The position numbers were made by a program, and so were the translations under genes. Below, piece by piece: positions 1 to 7,827 of a stretch of 35,078 nt of DNA. How positions within the stretch are numbered: position 1 is the stretch's first letter; each line of letters opens with the position of its first letter. The stretch comes from Verrucomicrobiota bacterium (GTDB lineage: Bacteria; Verrucomicrobiota; Verrucomicrobiia; Chthoniobacterales; Chthoniobacteraceae): positions 1 through 35,078 of the forward strand of contig QQND01000028.1 of the NCBI GenBank assembly GCA_003402745.1. The letters run 5' to 3'. The notes below the pieces were generated by a model. That model saw only the letters and a list, made by a program, of their open reading frames with translations. It made no database searches and was not told where the DNA came from.

Positions 1-1607
1 CCCAACTCCGGCGCCGCGAGATGCGTCAACTCAAACGAGACTCCATCGCCGCCGCCGGGATGCGCATCGGCGACAAGACCCGTGAGCACCAACTCGCCAG
101 CGATGGGACTCGTCCAAGCAATCGACACGGGCCGTTTCGGTCCGGGATGCACGAAAACCGAGCGCGCGCGCAGTTTTGTCCAAACCCGCGCGTCCTCAGA
201 GGCCGAGTTCACAAAGACCGAAGGCTCCGAGCCGAGGCTCCACGATTTCAATTCGGGCCGCCCTGAGATGCCGACTCGTCGATCCGTGAGGAAGGTTGGG
301 GTCGAGGTCGTTTCGAGAAAGCTCCAGCGCGCCTCGTGCATATCGAGCCAGGGGTTTCCCTTCAACAGATTCGGAACCAAATCCGAGATGTTCCACTTTC
401 GTTGCTCGCCGCCTGTTTCGCGGATCGACCACTCGAGCAGCGTGCTGTCGGCTCCGTAACTTTCGTTCGGCAGAACGGAAAGGAGCAGCAACTCGCCGGG
501 CTGAACGGTCACCTTTTGCTCGAACGGAACGGAACCGCCTTCGACCACCTTCGACTGCGCAAGGAGACGTTTTGAAGAAGTCCAATGAGAATCAATATTG
601 CGTCTTGCCGATTGGATGACGGCCTGTTTTCGCTGCTTTTCTCCCTCCGCCTGAGCCGTTTTCTGCTGCCATTCTTTAGTGAGTGCCTCGATTTCCGCTG
701 CTGGCAACGCGCCCAGCGGAGCGCTGAGTCCGGTCCAAAGCGTGGCGAGGTAGGTTGTATTCAGCCTCTCCTCCGCTGCCACCGCCGCGATCTCAGCAGG
801 ACCGCCGCGAAGGAGCCGCTCGCGATGTTTGAGGGTTGCGGCGAGGTGTTTCTCCAGGGGCGGCTCGCCTTTGGCTCCAGCATGCCGGGAATGAAAACCG
901 CGCAGAGCCTCCTCCGCCTCCGCCGTCCAATCGGGCCGTTCGGGTGATGGGGAGAAGCGGAGACCCGTGGGCAGCAGCACCGCGCGCGCCGCCACGTAGC
1001 GGGCGGCATCGTGATAGCGTTCTACCAACCCAGGGTTCATGGGCATGGCCTCTCCGACGTTTGCAAAGCCTTCGCCGCCGACACTGTCCGGGGGAAATGC
1101 GCCGGCCAGCGTGGGCCGCATGTCCACGCCGGTGAGGTCACGTATCGCATTGTCGTACTGGTTGTTGGTGAGGCGGCGAAGCGTGACGGGGCCCGGGTCG
1201 CCGGCCTTTGCGGAGGCTGTGAAATCGAGAGCGCTCTGGACCCAGTTGAGCAGTTGTTCCCGCTCGGCTTGCGTCGGCTGTGTGGCCTTCCGCGGCGGCA
1301 TGTCGCCGTCCAAAAGGCGTCCGGCGACGTCGGCAAGGACGGCTGGCTTTGCAAAGAGGGACTCCGCCGTGGAGAGGCCTGCGAGATCGAGGTCGTTGTC
1401 CTTTGGCGTTTTGCCGTGGCATTTTCCGCATGTCTTGACGAGGAGCGGATGGATTTGTCCTGCGTAGGATTTAGAGAGTTGGACGTCGTTTTCAGCCGCC
1501 GCGGCAGGAACGCTCGCGCACGCAAGCATCACAGGGATGATTCGTAGCAGCAGGGACTGCAGCGAAAATGGGGCGTGTGATGCGCCGCGCTGGACAGGTC
1601 TTTTCAT
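1..1607 (-). CDS. DUF1587-type c-type cytochrome protein, 3' end cut by the window
   Basis: One open frame runs from ATG 1607 off the left edge (about 535 residues visible). A hydrophobic export signal spans roughly residues 16-38. A haem c site CGKCH lies at 60-64, in a short cytochrome domain of the kind found in planctomycete/verrucomicrobial proteins (SYAGQIHPLL before it, GDMPPRK after it). A DUF1587 domain follows (TLRRLTNNQYDNAIRDLTGV, then FPPDSVGGEGF). Next comes a long Glu/Ala-rich stretch and a beta-rich segment, with no second haem site before the edge. The family normally continues into DUF1595/1592/1588/1585, which would lie outside the window. It probably acts in the periplasm, bound covalently to haem; its reaction is unknown. 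The start codon overlaps the gntR stop (TGATG), so translation is probably coupled to that regulator. Family confident; function not. Confidence 0.88.
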   Translation of the reverse strand, partial: MKRPVQRGASHAPFSLQSLLLRIIPVMLACASVPAAAAENDVQLSKSYAGQIHPLLVKTCGKCHGKTPKDNDLDLAGLSTAESLFAKPAVLADVAGRLLDGDMPPRKATQPTQAEREQLLNWVQSALDFTASAKAGDPGPVTLRRLTNNQYDNAIRDLTGVDMRPTLAGAFPPDSVGGEGFANVGEAMPMNPGLVERYHDAARYVAARAVLLPTGLRFSPSPERPDWTAEAEEALRGFHSRHAGAKGEPPLEKHLAATLKHRERLLRGGPAEIAAVAAEERLNTTYLATLWTGLSAPLGALPAAEIEALTKEWQQKTAQAEGEKQRKQAVIQSARRNIDSHWTSSKRLLAQSKVVEGGSVPFEQKVTVQPGELLLLSVLPNESYGADSTLLEWSIRETGGEQRKWNISDLVPNLLKGNPWLDMHEARWSFLETTSTPTFLTDRRVGISGRPELKSWSLGSEPSVFVNSASEDARVWTKLRARSVFVHPGPKRPVSIAWTSPIAGELVLTGLVADAHPGGGDGVSFELTHLAAPEL

Positions 1608-2326
1608 CAGCGGCGGTGGGTTTCCGTGGCAAGTCCGGTCAGGTGGTCTGCCGTGGAGATTTCCGAGGGCGACCACTCCATGGAGCTTTCGATATGGAGA
1701 GCCATTTTTTGGGCCGCTACTTCTGGCTTTCCCGAAGCGAGGGCAGTGAGAAGGTGGCGGTGGGAGCTGACTGTGATTTGGTGCGGTCTGCAGGCGAGCG
1801 TTTGCTGCAGACGGTGGGTAGACGCTAAGCACATTTCAAATTGCCATCGGATGCTCTGCCAGAGGGTGAGCAGCCGAGTGTTGGCCGCCAGACGCATGAC
1901 GTATTCGTGGAATTCGACGTCTAACCGACTGAGCTCCGCGAGGGTTGACGCCTTGGCCTGGCGGGCAATGTTTTGCTCGAGGCACGTGGAGTCCTCGGGA
2001 GCCCACGTTGCGCTTGCCCGACGCGCGGCCATGCTTTCCAACGCGACGCGAGCGTCTCTTATTTCGTCGAAGTCCTGCTCCGTAAGGGTGCGTACCTTGG
2101 TTCGGCCTGTCAGCTCAAATTGGACCAGCCCCTCACGTTCGAGTTCGATCAGCGCCTCACGCACCGGCGCCCTGCTCGATCCAAACTGTTTGGCAAGGAC
2201 GGGTTCAGCCAGGGCGTCTCCTGGCTGAAGATGGCCTGAAATGATCTCAGCCCGGAGGGCGAGCAGAACCTCTCCGGCAAGGTTTCTGCGCGGGTTCAGG
2301 GCGGGTGGTTTGGCGGAGTGCGGCAT
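1607..2326 (-). CDS. GntR-family transcriptional regulator, FCD (FadR-like) subfamily
   Basis: A cytoplasmic one-component regulator of 239 residues, the usual size. The N-terminal winged helix-turn-helix spans about 15-80 (LRAEIISGHLQPGDALAEPV, then SSRAPVREALIELEREGLV). The C-terminal all-helical FCD domain spans about 85-215. The likely metal- or ligand-binding set is visible: D136 and H140 in LDVEFHEYV, H189 in SSHRHLLTAL and H211 near the end. FCD regulators usually sense small organic or sugar acids; the ligand here cannot be read from sequence. I chose ATG 2326 because the open frame upstream (to 2428) runs through the operator palindromes and lacks family similarity. The stop overlaps the ATG of the downstream cytochrome gene by one base, so regulator and cytochrome form an operon. 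Two palindromes just upstream suggest autoregulation. No Shine-Dalgarno sequence precedes the ATG. Confidence 0.9.
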   Translation of the reverse strand: MPHSAKPPALNPRRNLAGEVLLALRAEIISGHLQPGDALAEPVLAKQFGSSRAPVREALIELEREGLVQFELTGRTKVRTLTEQDFDEIRDARVALESMAARRASATWAPEDSTCLEQNIARQAKASTLAELSRLDVEFHEYVMRLAANTRLLTLWQSIRWQFEMCLASTHRLQQTLACRPHQITVSSHRHLLTALASGKPEVAAQKMALHIESSMEWSPSEISTADHLTGLATETHRR

Positions 2327-2333
2327 TGAGAGA

Positions 2334-2361
2334 GATCTAAAGTGTCGACACTTCGAGTCAA
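2334..2361 (-). promoter_or_regulatory. Putative sigma70-type promoter of gntR-cytochrome operon
   Basis: On the minus strand a TTGACT box (2356-2361) is followed 16 bases later by TAGATC (2334-2339); the alternative TTAGAT (2335-2340) gives a spacing of 15. One palindrome fills the spacer and a second lies just upstream of the -35 box, the classical place for a repressor. Initiation about seven bases past the -10 would fall at or next to the A of ATG 2326, giving a leaderless mRNA. This is a pattern match only. Confidence 0.4.
2340..2353. promoter_or_regulatory. Operator-like palindrome 1 (AAGTGTCGACACTT)
   Basis: A perfect 14-bp palindrome located 14 bp upstream of the gntR start, inside the putative promoter spacer. 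Its core TGTCGACA fits the operator pattern known for FadR-subfamily GntR proteins (y-GTM-N0-1-KAC-y). Probable GntR binding site; binding itself is inferred. Confidence 0.75.
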
Positions 2362-2367
2362 TCCTTA

Positions 2368-2379
2368 AGTGTCGACACT
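2368..2379. promoter_or_regulatory. Operator-like palindrome 2 (AGTGTCGACACT)
   Basis: A perfect 12-bp palindrome identical to the core of palindrome 1. The two centres are 27 bp apart, about two and a half helical turns, so two dimers would not sit on exactly the same face. Two identical copies this close are very unlikely by chance and support a genuine operator pair. Confidence 0.72.
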
Positions 2380-2701
2380 CTTTATTGGCCGGCCTCGTTT
2401 CAATAGCGGCGTGTGATTCACAGAACACGACCGGCCTCCTTCTCCGTCAAAAAGCCTGCACGGTTCCCGCCGCAGCCTCGGGGTCAGGAGCTCTCAATCA
2501 AGCGCAGTCTTTCGTCCCGAAAAAACGATGCAGCTGATCCGCAGAGCACGGTAAGCAGACTAAGGCTCGATTGGATATGACGCTTCCCGTAGCGTCGGGC
2601 CTTGTTGCCACAGTATCGTCGGTATTGCTTTTTGATGGCCGTATCTTGCTTTTTAAGGTGGGACTGTTGGCGAATGCCCAGCCGGTGAACCCTGTTTATT
2701 T
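2380..2701. other. Intergenic region between divergent gntR and ferredoxin genes
   Basis: I found no convincing gene here. The ferredoxin promoter should lie in this stretch. TTGCTTTTT occurs twice, at about 2625 and 2647, in an AT-richer patch before the ferredoxin gene, but no clean -35/-10 pair could be assigned. The gntR operators are about 320 bp from the ferredoxin start, so control of that gene by GntR is not supported. Confidence 0.4.
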
Positions 2702-3118
2702 ATGAATACAAAACCCCTCGCCTCCGTCACGGAAAAGCTCGGTATCCCGCAGACAAAGAAACATATTTTCATGTGTGTCCGAGCTCCCGAACAAACGTGC
2801 TGCGCGAGCGAGACAGCGGGAGCGGCATGGGACACGTTAAAGACGCGGCTTAAACAACTCGGCCTGTCCGAAAAAGGCGGGATCCAACGCAGCAAGGTCG
2901 AATGCTTGCGCGTCTGCCTCAGCGGGCCTGTGGCGGTGGTTTATCCTGAGGGAGTTTGGTACCAGAATTGCACCCCTGAAAATATTGAGAGAATTGTGAC
3001 ACAACATTTGATCGAGGGAAATGTGGTCGCCGATCTGAAATTCGCGGGTCCGATGGGAGAGCTGAAACAACCGACTGAAAATCAGGATTCGTTTCAAAGC
3101 GATCAACGCATTTTTTAG
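2702..3118 (+). CDS. Thioredoxin-like [2Fe-2S] ferredoxin
   Basis: A small cytoplasmic electron-transfer protein of 138 residues with the fold of the NuoE-related thioredoxin-like ferredoxins. The cluster ligands are probably C25 (HIFMC), C33 or C34 (QTCC), C68 and C72 (VECLRVC). The conserved strand after the last Cys, [20 protein letters not shown], is diagnostic for the family. There is no signal peptide. The C-terminal 30 residues (after VVADLKF) are hydrophilic and poorly conserved. The start is ATG 2702, with GGTGA about 12 bases upstream as a weak ribosome site. It stands alone and faces a convergent MYG1-like gene, so no redox partner can be named from context. Confidence 0.9.
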   Translation: MNTKPLASVTEKLGIPQTKKHIFMCVRAPEQTCCASETAGAAWDTLKTRLKQLGLSEKGGIQRSKVECLRVCLSGPVAVVYPEGVWYQNCTPENIERIVTQHLIEGNVVADLKFAGPMGELKQPTENQDSFQSDQRIF

Positions 3119-3276
3119 CACTGCGAAAAAGATGACGAAGAAAACGCCGATTTTTTTGGCGGTAGGGAGAGGGGCGAGGCCGCAGCACATCGAGAATCGC
3201 GCCCCTGGAGCTTCCGCGTCCATCTGGGGATGGACGACCACATCAAAACGCCGCCCAGCCACCTCTGAGTCCTATT

Positions 3277-4152
3277 TCAATCGGTTTTAACGGCAGCGAG
3301 GGACAGTAGCTCTTTCAGTTGCTGAATATCCGTGGAGGAGGTTTTGGCAATAAAGCCGCGGGCGTGCGTAAAATGCACTGCGGGATGTGCTTCTAGTTGC
3401 GAGAAATCAAGGCGCGCATTGTCTCGATAACGAGACAAGCCGTACCCCGCGCTACGACGGTCAGGTGTGATGGTCCCCACTAATTCAGCAGCGAGGCCGT
3501 TCATTTCGACATAGCGATCGACCCCCATTGAGGAGTCCTCCGGGAGGGGGTCAATGCGCGGAAGAAACAAAAATTTCGCGGGCTTCCCTGCCAGGTCCAG
3601 AGTCCAGATGACCGCGTGTTTACCAATAAAATCAAGGCGCCGCCGTAGGCCTCTTAAGTAGTCCAAGAGATCTTCGCCCACCATCTTCATCACCTCCCAA
3701 AGGGGTTGTCCTGGATCGAGGCGGGACACCGCTGAAAACCGCTTTAAGAGGGTAATGTCTATCGGAGAAACGAGTTTAGAGAGGACGTTTGGGCTGATTT
3801 CCAACCAATTCGCAGTGCTCAGAGGGCCTCGGCAATCGAACCACTCTGCGGATTTAAGCCAGTCACAAAATTGCAGCGCATCCTCATAAAGGTTGATGTG
3901 CTGGAGCACCAAAGAGAGGGAGCAAGTGGGTGGATGCTCTTTGGGAAATTGGTGGTGGTCGAAATTCCGAAACTCCGGGTCGTGTTGGTGCCCTACGTCG
4001 ACAACGCAGCAGTGGGGGTCTTCCAGATCATTCGGGGTTGGTTCTCTCCGCTGAATCGGAACCGGGTACAGTGCCAGCAATAGGCTGCAAGCCAGCAACT
4101 CATCCTTATGCGAGCTTCCAGGATGGGTTAGGATAGAGGTGACAGAACTCAT
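3277..4152 (-). CDS. MYG1-family (UPF0160) metal-dependent hydrolase/exonuclease-like protein
   Basis: 291 residues, close to the family length. The N-terminal DHH-like metal site is clear: THPGSSHKDELLA (H10, H15, D17), then VVDVGHQHDPEF with D52, and NFDHHQF with D65, H66 and H67. The C-terminal half carries family segments such as AVIWTLDLAGKPAKFLFLP and the final VHFTHARGFIAKTSS. The eukaryotic member MYG1 is described as a 3'-5' RNA exonuclease of nucleus and mitochondria; bacterial members are little studied, so a phosphoesterase acting on nucleic acid is inferred. There is no signal peptide, so it is cytoplasmic. It is transcribed toward the ferredoxin gene and is probably a single-gene unit. 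Confidence 0.88.
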   Translation of the reverse strand: MSSVTSILTHPGSSHKDELLACSLLLALYPVPIQRREPTPNDLEDPHCCVVDVGHQHDPEFRNFDHHQFPKEHPPTCSLSLVLQHINLYEDALQFCDWLKSAEWFDCRGPLSTANWLEISPNVLSKLVSPIDITLLKRFSAVSRLDPGQPLWEVMKMVGEDLLDYLRGLRRRLDFIGKHAVIWTLDLAGKPAKFLFLPRIDPLPEDSSMGVDRYVEMNGLAAELVGTITPDRRSAGYGLSRYRDNARLDFSQLEAHPAVHFTHARGFIAKTSSTDIQQLKELLSLAAVKTD

Positions 4153-4688
4153 GGTTCAAGAGTGTTGGGGCTGAGTGAAATTGCCGCAACGATAGAAAAC
4201 ACGTCCAATAGGATAAGAGCAGGGAGGGTTGCTCCGCGGTGATGCGGCCGTTTTCGGCTCTTCTCCCGAGCGCTGATGCTCACCTTTTCCTGGGGACGCC
4301 ATACCCAGTGCGCAGGGTTGGTCTTTTCGGAATCGACTCTGTTAAGTGGTTGAGCTGATGTGAAGGTAAAGTTGGCTTTATAGAGTGGCTACCAAATCGC
4401 TTCAGAAAAAATTTCCCCGTTCCAACGACGCCAGTTTGCGGAGTTTTGTTTTCATACCCCCCCACTTACGAATACTCAGAAGGTGCCGTACCCTTGAAAA
4501 GACACGCAGATCTCGGCGCTTTAAAAGCTTCTCCACGAGGAAATGACCGCCAGCCCTAACCCGAATTCCACACAATTTTTGGAATGCTCCGAAAACCCCA
4601 CTGCTGGACACACACCTTTGACTGCGGGAACCTTTCAATTCGGGCCGCTCCCGAACTGAGCGCCCTTCACACCCCTAGAAAACCACCC
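4153..4688. other. Intergenic region between MYG1-like and sulfatase genes
   Basis: This 536-bp stretch separates divergent genes and must hold the promoters of both. Short open frames occur on both strands (for example 4280-4465 minus) but show no family similarity, ribosome site or coding bias. I could not assign a promoter, small RNA or repeat with confidence. Confidence 0.4.
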
Positions 4689-6602
4689 ATGCGCCCTTTC
4701 CTCTTGTTTGCCGCCCTTCTTTTTTCGGGGGCGGTGTTCTCTACCCGTGCGACCGCCGAATTGCAGGAACGCCCCAATATCCTCTGGCTCGTCAGCGAAG
4801 ATAACAACCCCTTTTTGGGCGCGTATGGGGATACTTTCGCGAACAGTCCCACCCTCGATAAACTTGCCAAACAAGGTGTGCTCTTTGAGCGCTGTTTCGC
4901 GCAACCCGTCTGCGCTCCCTCCCGGTTCGCCCTCATCACTGGCATGCACAGCGTGTCCTGCGGGCCAGCTGGGCACATGCGCGCGCAGGGAAAAATTCCC
5001 GCCTGGCTTCATGGGTTCCCATCTCTTCTCAGGGCGGCTGGGTACTTCGCAACCAACAACGCGAAGACCGATTACAATTCTCCCATTGACCCAGCTCAAA
5101 CCTGGGATGAGTCCGGCAAAAGCGCCCACTATCTTCGCCGGCCCGACCCCAAGCAGCCTTTCTTCTCCGTCTTCAACGATGAAACCACGCACGAAAGCTG
5201 CCTGTTTCCAGCAGAAAGCCCGGTCGACGGGTTTGAGCCGACGCCCCCGCACAAGGTCCGGATACCGCCTTACCAACCCGACACCCCCGAAATCCGTGCG
5301 GATTGGGCCCGTTATTACGACCGGATCCGACTCATGGATTCGCACGTGGCCGAAAAACTCGAACAACTTGAAAAAAGTGGGCTCGCCGCGGATACGATCG
5401 TTTTTTACTACGGTGACAACGGGGGTGTTCTTCCTCGAAGCAAACGTTTCCTTCAAAAAAGCGGCACGCACGTCCCGTTGATTGTTTACTTCCCCCCAAA
5501 GTGGCGGCACCTCGCCCCGGCGGCCCCGGGATCCCGAATATCGGACCCGGTTAGCTTTGTAGATTTTGGAGCCACTGTGTTGTCTTTGGCGGGCGTAAAA
5601 ATCCCAGACTACATCCAAGGACGCGCTTTTGCCGGGCCGGCAAAAGGAGAGCCCAACGAGTTTGTCTACTGCACCCGCGATCGTATGGACGAACGCTACG
5701 ACATGATTCGTTCCGTCATGGACAAGCGCTGGTTATACATTCGCAACTATCGCCCCGATCTCAATTACGTCCAGCCTCTTGCTTACATGTTCAAAGCGCG
5801 AGGTTACCAGTCTTGGGCGCGCGTCGCCCGCGAGGGTAAGCTCACAACGGAGACGGCGATGTTTTGGGGAGAAAAACCCGCCGAGGAACTTTACGACATG
5901 TCCTCCGACCCGGACAATGTGCGCAATCTCGCCTCCGTCGAAGCATGCCGTACCACACTTGAAAGGATGCGTGCCGCTCTGCTGAGCCACACCCTCGCCG
6001 TTGTTGATAACGGCTTCATTCCGGAGGGGTCGGCGCTGGAGGGATATGACGCGTCTCGCAGACCTGGAGCGTATCCGTTGGAGCGGGTGGTTGAGCTCGC
6101 GAATCTGGCATCGGAGAGAAATCCGATCCATTTGCCGCGGTTCATCGCGGCCTTGGAAGACAACAACGAGGCGATGCGCTGGTGGGCGGCACAGGGCTGT
6201 GCGATGCTCCGTGAAAGGGCCACGCCTGCGCAGCCTGCGTTGCTAAAGCACCTCGGAGATGCGTCCTGGCCAGTCCGTCTCACCTCTGCCGACGCGCTGG
6301 CGCGGCTCGGTCAATGGGATGTAGCCCGCCCAATTTTTGAAGAGGGTCTCGCACAAACAGGGGTGGGCGCGGTTGTATTACAAACGGCCAACATCCTTGC
6401 TCAGTTGGGCGAGGCTGCCCGCCCAGTCCTCCCTGCGATGAAGGCGGCTATTGGGACAGACGCTTCAGAGCGTCAATCGGAGGGTAATCGGGCAGAGCAA
6501 TACGCCAAGCGTTACCCCAAGGATCTGCTGACGCACACCGTTGATGAGTTAGAAGGCAGGGTGCAGCGACTCTCCTATCCGTCTCGCTCAGATAAAAAGT
6601 AA
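4689..6602 (+). CDS. Exported formylglycine-dependent sulfatase with C-terminal HEAT-like repeats
   Basis: A sulfate-ester or N-sulfate hydrolase, 637 residues from ATG 4689. That ATG directly precedes a signal peptide (MRPFLLFAALLFSGAVFSTR, cleavage near residue 23); the open frame extends upstream to 4584 but adds no typical export sequence. The catalytic motif CAPSR with C75, the residue converted to formylglycine, sits in PVCAPSRFALITGM. Metal-site residues include D38 (LWLVSEDNNPFLGAYGD) and the later GDNGG. The SED start and CAPSR context resemble the heparan N-sulfatase-like sulfatases. After about residue 470 a helical region with HEAT-like repeats follows (NEAMRWWAAQGCAMLRE; SWPVRLTSADALARLGQW). 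No formylglycine-generating enzyme is in the window. The substrate is probably a sulfated polysaccharide, but this is inference. Confidence 0.93.
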   Translation: MRPFLLFAALLFSGAVFSTRATAELQERPNILWLVSEDNNPFLGAYGDTFANSPTLDKLAKQGVLFERCFAQPVCAPSRFALITGMHSVSCGPAGHMRAQGKIPAWLHGFPSLLRAAGYFATNNAKTDYNSPIDPAQTWDESGKSAHYLRRPDPKQPFFSVFNDETTHESCLFPAESPVDGFEPTPPHKVRIPPYQPDTPEIRADWARYYDRIRLMDSHVAEKLEQLEKSGLAADTIVFYYGDNGGVLPRSKRFLQKSGTHVPLIVYFPPKWRHLAPAAPGSRISDPVSFVDFGATVLSLAGVKIPDYIQGRAFAGPAKGEPNEFVYCTRDRMDERYDMIRSVMDKRWLYIRNYRPDLNYVQPLAYMFKARGYQSWARVAREGKLTTETAMFWGEKPAEELYDMSSDPDNVRNLASVEACRTTLERMRAALLSHTLAVVDNGFIPEGSALEGYDASRRPGAYPLERVVELANLASERNPIHLPRFIAALEDNNEAMRWWAAQGCAMLRERATPAQPALLKHLGDASWPVRLTSADALARLGQWDVARPIFEEGLAQTGVGAVVLQTANILAQLGEAARPVLPAMKAAIGTDASERQSEGNRAEQYAKRYPKDLLTHTVDELEGRVQRLSYPSRSDKK

Positions 6603-6625
6603 AAAGTTTAAGCACCGAAGCGCTT
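6598..6625 (-). terminator. Rho-independent terminator candidate downstream of yccF
   Basis: On the minus strand a 6-bp stem AAGCGC/GTGCTT (one G-U pair) closes a TTCG loop through a C-G pair, the very stable C(UUCG)G tetraloop. It is followed by AAACTTTTT. It lies about 70 bp past the yccF stop, and its T-tract abuts the sulfatase stop codon, so it separates the two convergent genes. Confidence 0.5.
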
Positions 6626-6696
6626 TGGCGGCCTGCACCAGCCTGTCAGTGCATGGGTTGAGCCGAGACACGCCCTGGAAGTTTAAACCGCTAAAA

Positions 6697-7095
6697 TCAA
6701 GGTACTTCCACCACCGTCATGCCGATGGGCATGAGGGAAGCGATGGCGAGTTTCAGATGTTGAAAGGCAAACGGGATTCCAATGATGGTGATGGCGCAAC
6801 CGGCCGCCAAAACAAGGTGCGCCAGTGCAAGGTGCCATCCCGCAAAAAGTAGCCATAACACGTTGCCGACGGTTCCCAAGCATCCGGTGCCAAGATCGAG
6901 CCTGCCCGTTACTCTTTCTCTCGCCACCATTTGACGGCCGAAGGGCCAGAGTGAAAACGTCCCGAGTGTAAAACAGGCGCGAGTCCATGGTAGACCTACG
7001 ATGGTGACCGCCGTTAAAACTCCGACCAAGTACCAGTGCAGCGCATTGAGGGCCCCCCCGCACACCAACCAAAGGATGTTTAAAAGCGTTCTCAT
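6697..7095 (-). CDS. yccF: YccF domain (DUF307) inner-membrane protein
   Basis: A 132-residue integral membrane protein with the duplicated YccF pattern: NILWLVCGG near the N-terminus is echoed by GNVLWLLFAGWHLALAHL, and VTIVGLPW by ITIIGIPFAFQHLKLA. About four hydrophobic segments are visible (8-20, 24-36, 74-92, 96-108). The length matches the family (about 120-150). Function is not established. It is the last gene of a long minus-strand run, 92 bp after sufT. A terminator-like hairpin lies downstream. Confidence 0.9.
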   Translation of the reverse strand: MRTLLNILWLVCGGALNALHWYLVGVLTAVTIVGLPWTRACFTLGTFSLWPFGRQMVARERVTGRLDLGTGCLGTVGNVLWLLFAGWHLALAHLVLAAGCAITIIGIPFAFQHLKLAIASLMPIGMTVVEVP

Positions 7096-7187
7096 GGGTT
7101 CAAACTACACTAGTGTTCTTCCGAATGCATGGGGTATCAAATCACCTTGACGGCAGCCTCCACCCGTTCGCATTCCAAGGTCGTGAA

Positions 7188-7727
7188 TCAGTCGATCCCA
7201 AGCTTGGAGCGCCCTGCGGGAGAGATCCGGTCGGGGCCCCATGGTGGATCCCACACGAGGTGCACGTCCGCCTCGGCTACGCCCGGCAGTGCCGAGATAC
7301 GCTGCCGCGCCTCCGCCGCAAGCGAGGGGCCCATTCCGCATCCCGGAGCCGTCAGGGTCATCTCGACCGTGACTTTGCGTGCGTCCCCACTTCCCTCCAC
7401 CGGTTCCTCCTTGAGGCTGTAGACCAGCCCGAGATCCACGATATTGACGGGGATTTCGGGATCGTAGACCTCTCTTAGCGCCTCCCAAACGAGCTCCTCA
7501 CTGAATGGGCCTTCAGCGATAGAAGGCGCTTGGGCGACCTCTAACCCGAGTGCATCGGCGTCTTGAGAGGTGATACGATAAAGCCCTCCAACCGAGGCAT
7601 GCACCGTGTAGGCACCCCCAAGAGACTGGGTGATGGTGACGACGGTCCCTTCGGGAAGCATGAGCACCTGTCCGCTGGGAATTTGGGTCGCTTCAACGGC
7701 GCGTTTGAGAGAGATGAAATCGTCCAT
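7188..7727 (-). CDS. sufT: SufT-like Fe-S cluster assembly/maturation protein (DUF59/MIP18 family)
   Basis: 179 residues, cytoplasmic. The N-terminal SufT-specific module (QIPSGQVLMLPEGTVVTITQ, then YTVHASVGGLYRI) precedes a DUF59 domain (about 75-165) containing YDPEIPVNIVDLGLVY and TLTAPGCGMGP with the conserved C130. SufT proteins help load or maintain Fe-S clusters in client enzymes. Here the gene is not next to sufBCDS; it lies 100 bp downstream of the DUF1552 gene and 92 bp upstream of yccF. Start ATG 7727 places the conserved N-terminus directly after MDDF; no clear Shine-Dalgarno sequence is present. Confidence 0.9.
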   Translation of the reverse strand: MDDFISLKRAVEATQIPSGQVLMLPEGTVVTITQSLGGAYTVHASVGGLYRITSQDADALGLEVAQAPSIAEGPFSEELVWEALREVYDPEIPVNIVDLGLVYSLKEEPVEGSGDARKVTVEMTLTAPGCGMGPSLAAEARQRISALPGVAEADVHLVWDPPWGPDRISPAGRSKLGID

Positions 7728-7827
7728 AAAAATTTTGCGCTAAGGCTCTTCCATCATTGTTTCAACCCCGGCGTCTAAGCCAGCCAGAACCAGAGAACTG
7801 ATCTTTGAATTGCATCTAGCCGGCAAC

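Noticed and set aside
196-585. Minus-strand ORF of 129 codons, and similar ORFs at 761-1009 and 1037-1525
   Set aside because: They are other-frame shadows of the truncated cytochrome gene, whose frame is open from 1607 to the left edge and carries CGKCH and DUF1587.
3140-3165. Possible terminator after the ferredoxin gene (CGCC, T-run, GGCG)
   Set aside because: The T-run forms the loop rather than following a stem, and the stem is only four pairs.
4280-4465. Short minus-strand ORF upstream of the sulfatase
   Set aside because: No ribosome site, no family similarity and ordinary composition for non-coding sequence.
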